Of a stretch of DNA of 40,819 nt, positions 7,714 to 14,687 are shown in pieces; positions within the stretch are counted from its first letter, which is position 1; each line of letters begins with the position of its first letter. Below the pieces are notes generated by a model. It did no database searches. It saw only the letters and a list, made by a program, of their open reading frames with translations, and was not told the origin of the DNA. Where the stretch lies: contig JAUILQ010000049.1 of the NCBI GenBank assembly GCA_030433005.1, positions 1 to 40,819 on the forward strand. Reading direction: 5' to 3'. A program made the translations under genes and the position numbers. This DNA is from Alphaproteobacteria bacterium (lineage in GTDB: Bacteria; Pseudomonadota; Alphaproteobacteria; Kiloniellales; DSM-21159).

Positions 7714-8139
7714 TCAGGGCTGCCGGATCAGGGAGAGCTGGGCGACGCCGGCCGCGGTCAGGCGGTCGAGCACCAGGACGGTGTCCTGCAGCGGCACGCC
7801 CTCGGAGGGCCAGACGAGGACCTTCTGCTCGGGCCGCTCGGCGACCGCCGCCGCGGCGCGCTCGGCCAGGCCGGCGAGGGAGACGGTCTCGCCGGACAGC
7901 CTGATGCCGTCCGGGCGCAGCTCGACAAGCAGCGCGCCCTCCAGCGACGCGCCGCCGCCGGCGCGCGCCGGCGCGTCGAGATCGATGGCGCGCCAGTCGA
8001 GGAAGCTCGAGGCCAGCATGAAGAAGACCAGCAGGATGAAGACGACGTCGATCAGCGGCGTCAGGCTGATCGCGGCCCGGCGTCGCTTGCGGCTAGCGGC
8101 CAGCAACGAGGGCCGGCGCGCGGCTGTCTGCAGCGCCAT
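7714..8139 (-). CDS. exbD: ExbD-family protein 1 (biopolymer transport, canonical Asp)
   Basis: 141 aa. A basic cytoplasmic N-terminus (RKRRRAA) leads into one membrane helix with SLTPLIDVVFILLVFFMLAS (25-44), where Asp31 corresponds to the residue that couples proton flow to TonB movement. A periplasmic ExbD/TolR domain follows, ending near LDRLTAAGVAQLSLI. The start codon lies 47 bp inside the 3' end of exbB, an unusually deep overlap that favours coupled translation and fixed stoichiometry. It works in the inner membrane with ExbB, ExbD2 and TonB. Confidence 0.9.
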   Translation of the reverse strand: MALQTAARRPSLLAASRKRRRAAISLTPLIDVVFILLVFFMLASSFLDWRAIDLDAPARAGGGASLEGALLVELRPDGIRLSGETVSLAGLAERAAAAVAERPEQKVLVWPSEGVPLQDTVLVLDRLTAAGVAQLSLIRQP

Positions 8140-9016
8140 GGCCTGCCTCCTCTCGTCGCGAAGCCTCCCGGGAGTCGACCGCGGGCTCCAGGCGCGGCCC
8201 GCGGCTCAGGTCCTCGGTGAAGACCTGGGTGACGACGCTGTCCATCTCATGGGCCAGGCGGTCGACTCGACGCTCCAGCCAGTTGAGCAGCACGATCGTC
8301 GGCATCGCGACGGCGAGGCCCACCGCGGTGGTCAGCAGCGCCTCCCAGATGCCGCCCGAGAGCACCGCCGGGTTGACCTGGTTGCCCGCCGCCTCGAGCT
8401 GCTGGAAGGCCGAGATCATGCCGAGCACCGTGCCGAACAGGCCGAGCAGCGGCGCCAGCGAGCCGATCACCTCGAGCGGCCGGAACCAGCCGCGCAGCGA
8501 TTCCAGAAGGTCGCCGCCGTAGCGCACGACCTCCTCGCGCACCAGGGCCTCGGGCAGGTCGCGGCGGTTGCGGCCGTTGATCGCGCGGACCAGCACCCGG
8601 GCGACCGGATTGCGCGAGCGCCCGGCCAGGGCCAGGGCGTCGGGCGCCCGACCGGCCCGGTAGAGCGCCAGCGCGTCGCGCGGCGTGCGGCCGTCGCCGA
8701 GACGCGCGGCGCGGAACTGGATCAGCTTGACCAGCACGATCGCCAGCGCGATCACCGAAAGCACGAGCAGGATGGCGACGACCGGGCCGCCGGCCTGCAG
8801 GATCTCCCAGCCCTGGCGGGCCATCCCCTCGAGGCCCTGAGCGGTGGGTTCGGCCATCAGGGGATCGGCGATCTGGGGATCGGCGATCTGGGGATCCGTC
8901 GCCGTGGATGCGGGTCCGGCGGCCGCCGGGACGTCGCCGCCCGTCGCCAGGCCCTCGGGCTGCGGCTCCTCCGGCGCCGGCGTCCGGCCGGCCTCCAGGC
9001 CTTCCTGTTCTTCCAT
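8093..9016 (-). CDS. exbB: ExbB / MotA-TolQ-ExbB proton channel protein
   Basis: 307 aa from the ATG at 9016; an upstream TTG at 9049 would add 11 residues but would start inside the palindromic operator, so it is disfavoured. An acidic, Pro/Ala-rich N-terminal extension (about 1-65) contains a tandem ADPQI-type repeat. It is followed by TM1 (about 77-97, PVVAILLVLSVIALAIVLVKLI), a cytoplasmic loop, and the conserved TolQ/ExbB core with TM2 (IGSLAPLLGLFGTVLGMISAF) and TM3 (LLTTAVGLAVAMPTIVLLNWLE). It forms the pentameric scaffold around ExbD that harvests the proton gradient. It is the first gene of exbB-exbD1-exbD2-tonB and is preceded by a 29-bp Fur-like palindrome, so it is likely derepressed under iron limitation. 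Confidence 0.92.
   Translation of the reverse strand: MEEQEGLEAGRTPAPEEPQPEGLATGGDVPAAAGPASTATDPQIADPQIADPLMAEPTAQGLEGMARQGWEILQAGGPVVAILLVLSVIALAIVLVKLIQFRAARLGDGRTPRDALALYRAGRAPDALALAGRSRNPVARVLVRAINGRNRRDLPEALVREEVVRYGGDLLESLRGWFRPLEVIGSLAPLLGLFGTVLGMISAFQQLEAAGNQVNPAVLSGGIWEALLTTAVGLAVAMPTIVLLNWLERRVDRLAHEMDSVVTQVFTEDLSRGPRLEPAVDSREASRREEAGHGAADSRAPALVAGR
8861..8890. repeat. 15-bp tandem duplication in the exbB N-terminal region
   Basis: Two exact copies of GGGATCGGCGATCTG (8861-8875 and 8876-8890) are followed by a partial third (GGGATC). Because the unit is 15 bp it stays in frame and encodes repeated DPQIA in the ExbB N-terminal extension. Such a repeat can expand or contract by slippage without breaking the frame. 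Confidence 0.8.
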
Positions 9017-9048
9017 GCGACGTCCCTGTGCCGACGGTGCCAAATTCA

Positions 9049-9077
9049 ATGAGAATGCGAGTCTGTCGCATTCTCAT
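9049..9077 (-). promoter_or_regulatory. Fur-like operator before exbB (29-bp perfect palindrome)
   Basis: The arms ATGAGAATGCGA (9049-9060) and TCGCATTCTCAT (9066-9077) are perfect inverted copies around GTCTG. The arms contain GAGAAT hexamers like the GATAAT units of Fur boxes. The same 25-nt core, with 19 of 25 identities, occurs upstream of the imelysin operon at 14574-14598. It lies 33 bp before the exbB start, suited to repression when iron is replete. Confidence 0.7.
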
Positions 9078-9179
9078 GAGTGTTCTAGACCAAGCGCGGG
9101 TTCCGCGCCAATCCCCTAGCCCTGTCCGTGCCGCATGGCCGATCGGCTGCGGTCGCGCGGCGGCCGTGCCGTGCGGCGA

Positions 9180-10352
9180 TCAGGCGTCGCGGCGCACGAT
9201 GTGGTGGTCCCAGCGCAGGGCCTGCAGCGCCGGCGCCGCGATCGGCGTCGCGCGACCGCTGCCGGCCTCGACCACGAAGGTGCCGCCGAGCCCGCTGCTC
9301 GCCAGGAAGACCCCGGGCACCTCGGTCGCGGCGACCCCGCAGCCGTCGGCGATCTCAGGCGCGCAGACCGGCCGCCCGCTCTCGGCCTCCCAGACCTGGA
9401 TGGTGCCGCCGCGCGGCGAGGCGGTCGCCAGGTAGCGGCCACTGCAGTCCAGCGCGGCGCTGCCGATGTAGTTGTCCAGCTGCCGCAGCACCGCCGGCTC
9501 GGCCGCGAACAGGCGCAGAGCCGGCTCGCCCGGCCGGTGCGTGCCGGCCAGCGGCACCAGCTCGCCCTTCGGCCCCTGGTACTGGATGGCGAAGGCGACG
9601 AGGCCGTCGGCGCGTACCGCCAGATGGCGGATCGACGCCAGGTGCTGCGCCTCGGGCAGCGCCAGCCGGTCCAGCAGGCGGCCGTCGCGGGCGTCGAGGT
9701 AGGCCAGGGAGGGCGCCATCGTCGGGATGTTGAGCTTGATCCGGCTGAGCTCCGGGTCGGTGCGGATGCCGCCGTTGGCGACGACCAGCGTCCGGCCGTC
9801 CGGCATCAGCCTCAGGTCGTGGGGCCCGAGGCCGTGGCTGGCGAACTCCCCGACGCGGCGGAAGCCGGCGGCGCGCTCGTAGACGCCGACGATGCCGCGG
9901 TCGCCCTCGAAGTCGTTCTCCGAGGCGTAGAGCAGCGCGCCGTCGGCCGAGAAGGCGCCGTGCCCGTTGAAGCGGCGCCCCTCGGCGTTGGCGACCTCGT
10001 GAAGCCGCGCCCCGCTCGCGGGATCGAAGGCGACGAGGAAGCGTCCCGGCCGGCGCGCGAACTGCACCGCGACCTCGCCGTCCGGCGCGACCGCCAGCGA
10101 GTGGCCGCGGTCCGCCAGGGGCACGCGGTAGGCCAGTGCCCCGTCGGCGTCGAAGCCGCCGGCGAAGAAGCGGCCGGCCGCGTCGGCGCAGGCGCTGAGG
10201 AAGAGCGCGCGCCCGTCTCCGGCGGCAGCGCGGCCGACACCGCGCCCGGCGAGCGGCAGGGCTGCCGTGCCGGCCAGCAGCGCGAGCAGCCGCCGTCGGC
10301 CCAGCGCCGGGACGACGGCCCCCGTCCCGCTGCCGCGGTCCGCACCGCCCAT
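9180..10352 (-). CDS. DUF1513 family protein, Tat-exported beta-propeller
   Basis: 390 aa. A twin-arginine signal (GRRRLLALLAGTAALPLAG, about 18-36) predicts export as a folded protein. The mature part has repeated strand-turn segments (HSLAVAPDGEVAVQF, GHGAFSADGALLYASEND, PHDLRLMPDGRTLVVANGG, RHLAVRADGLVAF, SAALDCSGRYLATASP), a WD/YVTN-like propeller matching the DUF1513 family. That family typically sits beside imelysin and di-heme oxidoreductase genes, and its biochemical role is not established. It is the last gene of the iron cluster, 4 bp after the second imelysin, so the two are probably co-translated. A role in periplasmic iron handling is inferred from context only. Confidence 0.85.
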   Translation of the reverse strand: MGGADRGSGTGAVVPALGRRRLLALLAGTAALPLAGRGVGRAAAGDGRALFLSACADAAGRFFAGGFDADGALAYRVPLADRGHSLAVAPDGEVAVQFARRPGRFLVAFDPASGARLHEVANAEGRRFNGHGAFSADGALLYASENDFEGDRGIVGVYERAAGFRRVGEFASHGLGPHDLRLMPDGRTLVVANGGIRTDPELSRIKLNIPTMAPSLAYLDARDGRLLDRLALPEAQHLASIRHLAVRADGLVAFAIQYQGPKGELVPLAGTHRPGEPALRLFAAEPAVLRQLDNYIGSAALDCSGRYLATASPRGGTIQVWEAESGRPVCAPEIADGCGVAATEVPGVFLASSGLGGTFVVEAGSGRATPIAAPALQALRWDHHIVRRDA

Positions 10353-10356
10353 GCCG

Positions 10357-11499
10357 TCAGTCCCCGTCCATCGAATTGAAGCCGATCGCCAGGTCGATCG
10401 CCTTGGTGAGGCGGTCGCGGACGATCTGGCGGATCGCCCGGACCTGGGTGAGCAGCTGCTCGAGCTGCGGGCGGGCGGCCGGGTCCGCGACGGCCTCGGT
10501 CAGCGGCGGCTCGATGCCCCGCGCGTTCTCGAGGGTCAGGCGGAAGGCCTTGCGCAGCAGGGGGTCGAGCTCCGGGTCGGCGCCGCTCCCGGCGACCAGG
10601 GCTGCCAAGCCAGGGCCGCCCTCGCCCAGGTAGAGCGCCTGCAGCGCCTCCAGGTTGAGCACGACGTTGCGCAGCGAGCGGCCGCTGAGTCGCGATTCGG
10701 CGAGGCCCGGCTGGGACTGTTCCGCGCTCGCCCCGAGCACCGGCCGCAGGCGCGCGTCGGCGATCATCTCGAGCCCGTTGTAGAGCCTCTGGAAGAAGGC
10801 CAGCGTCGCCTCCTGCGCGCTCTCGAAGTAGGGGTTGTCCTCGCCCGGGGAGGCCAGCGTCTCGGCGAAGGCGACGTTGCCGCCCTGCCAGTCCGCGACG
10901 ATGTCCCGGGTCATGCCGGCCATGCCCGAGGTGATCCGGCGCAGCAGCCGGCAGCGGTAGTCGGCCGGCGGCGCCTCGGCGTCCGGACCGTAGAGCAGCA
11001 CCTCCAGCGCCGGCAGGCCCTGGACCGCCGTGCTCGCGTTGCGGAAGCGCGCCTCCTCCAGCGCCGCCGGGTCGGCGGCCGCGAGCAGCTCGGCGACCGC
11101 GCCGCCGACCTTGCCGCGCGCCTGCGGCCAGAAGTGGAGCCGGTAGTTGCGCAGGAACAGCTCGACCGGGCCGAACTGCAGGTGCTGCACGCCCATCCAG
11201 CCGTCGAGCGTCTCGCCGAAGGCCGCGCGCAAGGCGCCCAGCCGGTCCTCCCCGGGAGCCGCGCAGTAGGCCGCGGCGGCCGCGTCGAGCCGCTCGGCGG
11301 CGGCGGCCAGCGTCCGGTAGCGCGGCACCACGTGGTCGGCGACCAGCGCCTCGTTGACGCGCTGGTAGTCGTCGGCGCTCAGCGCCGCTGCCGCCGGCCC
11401 CGCCGGCAGCAGAGTCGCGAGCACCAGGCAGAAGGCGAGCAGAAGCCGTCCGAAGCGGACAGGCGAGGAACGCCGCTTGCTCGTCGCGCATCGCATCAT
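10357..11499 (-). CDS. Imelysin-family periplasmic protein 2 (divergent metal motif)
   Basis: 380 aa with an N-terminal signal peptide (basic start, LLLAFCLVLATLL, cleavage near PAAAA-LS). The rest is an all-helical imelysin/IrpA-like fold. Where the first imelysin has GYHAVEFLLWG, this protein has GLPALEVLLYG: the Glu is kept but the His of the family GxHxxE motif is lost. Members bind iron or iron-containing ligands in the periplasm, and the change suggests altered or lost metal binding. The gene follows the di-heme oxidoreductase by 57 bp and precedes DUF1513. It may act as a partner of imelysin 1 rather than a second binding protein. Confidence 0.85.
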   Translation of the reverse strand: MMRCATSKRRSSPVRFGRLLLAFCLVLATLLPAGPAAAALSADDYQRVNEALVADHVVPRYRTLAAAAERLDAAAAAYCAAPGEDRLGALRAAFGETLDGWMGVQHLQFGPVELFLRNYRLHFWPQARGKVGGAVAELLAAADPAALEEARFRNASTAVQGLPALEVLLYGPDAEAPPADYRCRLLRRITSGMAGMTRDIVADWQGGNVAFAETLASPGEDNPYFESAQEATLAFFQRLYNGLEMIADARLRPVLGASAEQSQPGLAESRLSGRSLRNVVLNLEALQALYLGEGGPGLAALVAGSGADPELDPLLRKAFRLTLENARGIEPPLTEAVADPAARPQLEQLLTQVRAIRQIVRDRLTKAIDLAIGFNSMDGD

Positions 11500-11556
11500 G
11501 GCCGGCTCATCCTTTCGAGCGTGCCCGGGCGCCGTCGCGGCCGGGTCGGACCGGGT

Positions 11557-13092
11557 TCACAGCGAGCGGAGGAAGGCGAGCAGGGCCGCGCGCTGCCCGG
11601 CCGGCAGGGCGGCGACGCGGTCGCGCGCCGCCTCGGCCTCGCCGCCGTGCCAGAGGATCGCCTCGAGGAGGCTGCCCGCGCGACCGTCGTGCAGGTAGTG
11701 CTGGCGCCCGCTCACCGTCTCCGTCAGTCCGATGCCCCAGAGCGGCGGCGTGCGCCACTCGCGGCCGTCGGCCAGCCCCTCGGGCCGGTGGTCGGCCAGG
11801 CCTTCGCCCATGTCGTGGAGCAGCAGGTCGCTGTAGGGCCAGATCAGCTGGAACGACTGCTCCTCGCCGATCGAGTCGCGGCGCGTCACGAACTTGGGAC
11901 GGTGACAGTCGATGCAGCCGCTCTCGTAGAAGATGCGCTTGCCCTCCAGCACCTGCGGGTCGTCCAGGTCGCGGCGCGCCGGGACGCCGAGGTTGCGGCT
12001 GTAGAAGTTGACCTTGTCGACCATCTCCGCCGTCGCCTCGAGCGGCTGCTCCGGCCCCTCGCCGCCGTGCGGCGCGCCCAGGCAGGCGGACTGGCGGCCG
12101 GTGCAGTCGCCGGCCGGCTGGTCGTAGAGCGGCGTCGAGATGCCGATGTCGCCGCGGAAGGCGCTGGCGGTCTGCTGGGCGACGGTCGGCTGGCCGGCCT
12201 TCCAGCCGAAGCGGCCGAGCGCGAGCTCGCCGCGCTCGTCGCTCCAGACGAGGTTGGCCTTGCCGGAGATGCCGTCGCCGTCGGCATCGTCGGGATCGGC
12301 ATTGGCCAGGATGTCGGCCGCCGGGATCGCCTCGAGCAGGCCGACGCCGATCATCGGCGGGGCGAGGCGCGGCGAGATCATCGTTTCGGGATGCAGCGGG
12401 CCGTAGTTCAGCCCCTCGATGCGGTAGCTCGGGTCCTGCAGCTCGACCTCGGTGCCGTCGTCCAGGGTCACCAGCTTGGGCTCGTAGGCGATGACCATGC
12501 GGCCCTCGGCCTCGATGCCCTGGACCGAGAAGTTCTGCAGCTGGCCGCCGTAGGTCGGCTCGGGGATCGAGGCGACCCGGTGCGCGGCCAGCGCCGCCCG
12601 GTCGTCGGCGTCCTGGGGCGGCACCGAGAGCCGCAGGAACAGCGACACGCCCTGCTCGCCGAGCGGCGGCGGATGGCCGCGGCCGTCCTTGAGGTGGCAG
12701 CTCTGGCAGGAGCGCGAGTTGAACAGCGGGCCCAGGCCGTCGGAGGAACGCGTCGAGCTGGGCGAGGAGACCCAGAACTTGCGGAAGATCGCGTTGCCGA
12801 CCTTGAAGTCGAGCTCGCGCTCGAAGGAGATGTTGCCCGAGGCGTGCGAGAAGACGTTCTCGTTCAGGCTCTCGAAGACCGTCGCCGAGCCGGCCGGGCG
12901 CAGCTCGAAGGGCTCCGGCTTGGAAAAGTCGTCGGTCGGCCGCGTCACCGCCTCGACGCGCGCCTGCTCCTCGGCGCTGCGGCCCGTCTCCGGCACGCGC
13001 AGGCCGTCGGGCAGTCCCGCGGCGACGGCGGCGAAGGAGCAGAGAGCGAGGCTGAGGACGGCCGCCAGGGCGGCAGGAGGAGTCGGGGTCAT
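11557..13092 (-). CDS. Di-heme c-type oxidoreductase (DHOR / thiol oxidoreductase-like)
   Basis: 511 aa. A signal peptide (about 1-25, ending AAVAAG) sends it to the periplasm. Two c-type haem motifs are visible: CQSCH (129-133) and CIDCH (393-397). The stretch GLGPLFNSRSCQSCHLKDGRG and the C-terminal RTPPLWGIGLTE..SGRQHYLHDGRA are characteristic of the di-haem peroxidase-related family placed in DUF1111. Asp/Gly-rich DPDDADGDGISGK (267-279) looks like a Ca-binding loop. It probably transfers electrons to or from iron or small thiols in support of the imelysins; the substrate is not established for the family. It sits between the two imelysin genes, after an intercistronic hairpin. Confidence 0.88.
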   Translation of the reverse strand: MTPTPPAALAAVLSLALCSFAAVAAGLPDGLRVPETGRSAEEQARVEAVTRPTDDFSKPEPFELRPAGSATVFESLNENVFSHASGNISFERELDFKVGNAIFRKFWVSSPSSTRSSDGLGPLFNSRSCQSCHLKDGRGHPPPLGEQGVSLFLRLSVPPQDADDRAALAAHRVASIPEPTYGGQLQNFSVQGIEAEGRMVIAYEPKLVTLDDGTEVELQDPSYRIEGLNYGPLHPETMISPRLAPPMIGVGLLEAIPAADILANADPDDADGDGISGKANLVWSDERGELALGRFGWKAGQPTVAQQTASAFRGDIGISTPLYDQPAGDCTGRQSACLGAPHGGEGPEQPLEATAEMVDKVNFYSRNLGVPARRDLDDPQVLEGKRIFYESGCIDCHRPKFVTRRDSIGEEQSFQLIWPYSDLLLHDMGEGLADHRPEGLADGREWRTPPLWGIGLTETVSGRQHYLHDGRAGSLLEAILWHGGEAEAARDRVAALPAGQRAALLAFLRSL

Positions 13093-13125
13093 CGTGGCCT
13101 GAAGGACTGGTCGGCGCGAAAACGG

Positions 13126-13154
13126 CCGGACCCCGGCGCGCGGCCGGGGTCCGG
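13126..13154 (-). terminator. Intercistronic hairpin between imelysin 1 and the di-heme oxidoreductase
   Basis: A perfect 11-bp stem (CCGGACCCCGG / CCGGGGTCCGG) with a 7-nt loop lies in the 84-bp gap. On the minus strand it is followed after three bases by TTTT. It could be a partial terminator or a 3'-end stabiliser that makes imelysin 1 more abundant than the downstream products. Confidence 0.5.
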
Positions 13155-13176
13155 GGAGGAACGGCGCGCGCGGCGC

Positions 13177-14499
13177 CTACTGGAACACCGCCTCCGGATT
13201 GTCGAGGCTGTCCGAGCCCTCGAAGGCGATCGGCTGCAGGCCGAGCGCATTCACCGCCTTCTCGATGGCCGCGGTCTGCGCGGTCAGGCCGTCGATGACC
13301 GCCTGAACCGCCGCGTTGCCCTCCGGATTGTCCGGGCCGATCATCTGGTCGTAGGCCTCGCCGCCCTCGGCGCGCGCCTTCATCGCCGCGGCCGCCGCCT
13401 CGGTCGAGCGGAGCGCCGCGAAGAGCTCCTGGTTCACGCCCGGCGCCGCCTCGGCGACCAGGTGCGAGATCGCCGGCCCGGCGACCTTGCGGCCGTCGAT
13501 CCGGGTGTAGCTGCCCGAATAGACGTTCACGATGCCGACGATGTCGAAGTAGTGGCTGAGGTGCGTCATGTCGGAGAAGCAGTCGTGCTCCTCCTCCGGG
13601 TCGTGCAGCATCAGGCCCAGCTTCATGCGCTCCCCGGCCATCTCGCCGTAGGACAGGCTGCCCATGCCGGTCAGGATGACGGCGAGGCCGGCGTCGGGAT
13701 CGCCGGACAGCAGGTTGCTGCGCGCATCGCCGCCCTCGGCCCACTGCCCGCTCATCCAGGCCAGGTCGTCGACCAGCAGCTGCGTCGCGGTCGAGAGGTA
13801 CTCGGCGCGGCGGTCGCAGTTGCCGTTGGTGCAGGCCTCGCCCTCGGCGTAGTCGGTCCAGGGCCGCTCGCCGGCGCCGGCGCCGGTGCCGTTGAGATCC
13901 TGGCCCCAGAGCAGGAACTCGACGGCGTGGTACCCGGTGGCGACGTTGGCCTCGATGCCGCCCAGCTCCTGCAGGGTGTCTTCCAGGAGGGCGGGCGTTA
14001 TGGTCGAGGCGTCGATCGTCTCGCCGCCGACGGTGAGCGTCGGGTTGGCGACGACGTCGGCCGCGTAGCCGGGATTCTCCGCCGACTCGCCGTAGGAGGC
14101 GTCGACGTAGTCGATCAGGCCCTCGTCGAGCGGCCAGGCGTTCACCTTGCCCTCCCAGTCGTCGACGATGGCGTTGCCGAAGCGGTAGACCTCGGTCTGC
14201 ATGTAGGGCACGCGGGCCAGCACCCAGGCCTGGCGGGCGGCCGCCAGCCGCGCCTCGGAGGGCTCGGCGATCAGCGCCTCGACGGCGCGCTGCAGCAGCT
14301 TCGCGGTGGTCAGGGAATCCTCGTAGCCGGCCTGGGCGATGTCGGCGTAGGTCTCCAGCACCGCCCGCTTGGCCGTCGCCGCGCGGTCGTCGGCGACCGC
14401 GCTCCCCGCCTGCGCCGCGAGCGCCAGCGCCATCAGGCCGCCGACCGCGGCGCCGGTCCGGCCCAGCGACTGGCCTGCCGATAGGATTGCCCGTCTCAT
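13177..14499 (-). CDS. Imelysin-family periplasmic iron-binding protein 1 (IrpA-like)
   Basis: 440 aa. AGAAGGAG upstream supports the ATG at 14499. A signal peptide covers about 1-36 (LMALALAAQAGSAVA-DD). The mature protein has two helical repeats and the family motif GYHAVEFLLWGQD (189-201), whose His191 and Glu194 form the GxHxxE metal site. Other conserved segments are PLDEGLIDYVDASYG and HLSHYFDIVGIVNVYSG. Imelysins are periplasmic or outer-membrane iron-uptake proteins. This gene opens the minus-strand cluster and has a Fur-like operator 75-99 bp upstream, so it should be iron-regulated together with exbB-tonB. A C-terminal lipid anchor is not evident. Confidence 0.9.
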   Translation of the reverse strand: MRRAILSAGQSLGRTGAAVGGLMALALAAQAGSAVADDRAATAKRAVLETYADIAQAGYEDSLTTAKLLQRAVEALIAEPSEARLAAARQAWVLARVPYMQTEVYRFGNAIVDDWEGKVNAWPLDEGLIDYVDASYGESAENPGYAADVVANPTLTVGGETIDASTITPALLEDTLQELGGIEANVATGYHAVEFLLWGQDLNGTGAGAGERPWTDYAEGEACTNGNCDRRAEYLSTATQLLVDDLAWMSGQWAEGGDARSNLLSGDPDAGLAVILTGMGSLSYGEMAGERMKLGLMLHDPEEEHDCFSDMTHLSHYFDIVGIVNVYSGSYTRIDGRKVAGPAISHLVAEAAPGVNQELFAALRSTEAAAAAMKARAEGGEAYDQMIGPDNPEGNAAVQAVIDGLTAQTAAIEKAVNALGLQPIAFEGSDSLDNPEAVFQ

Positions 14500-14573
14500 T
14501 CCTCACGCTCCTTCTGTCGTTGCGCCCGGCCGTCGGCTCCGGGCTGTCGAGCGCAAGGTGCCAGGGATCGACT

Positions 14574-14598
14574 GTGATTGCAAATCACTCGCATTCTC
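14574..14598 (-). promoter_or_regulatory. Fur-like operator before imelysin 1
   Basis: Read on the minus strand, GAGAATGCGA, five bases, then TTGCAATCAC aligns with the exbB operator over 25 nt with 19 identities; the first ten bases are identical. The plus strand also contains the near-palindrome GTGATTGCAAATCAC. It lies in the 188-bp divergent region shared with the chemoreceptor gene. Confidence 0.6.
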
Positions 14599-14687
14599 TT
14601 CCGGCGCGCCATCGATAGGCACACGAACATTAGGGTTTCCGCAAGACCGGCCCGGCATCCTTGCGCTCCCATGACCAGGAGACCTCG

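Noticed and set aside
9078..9179. Terminator after the DUF1513 gene
   Set aside because: Several GC inverted segments overlap, but no clean stem with a T run could be defined.
10267..14484. A 1405-codon open frame on the plus strand across the imelysin cluster
   Set aside because: It lies antisense to four convincing genes and reads as Arg/Gln/Val-rich sequence without domains. It is a by-product of extreme GC content.
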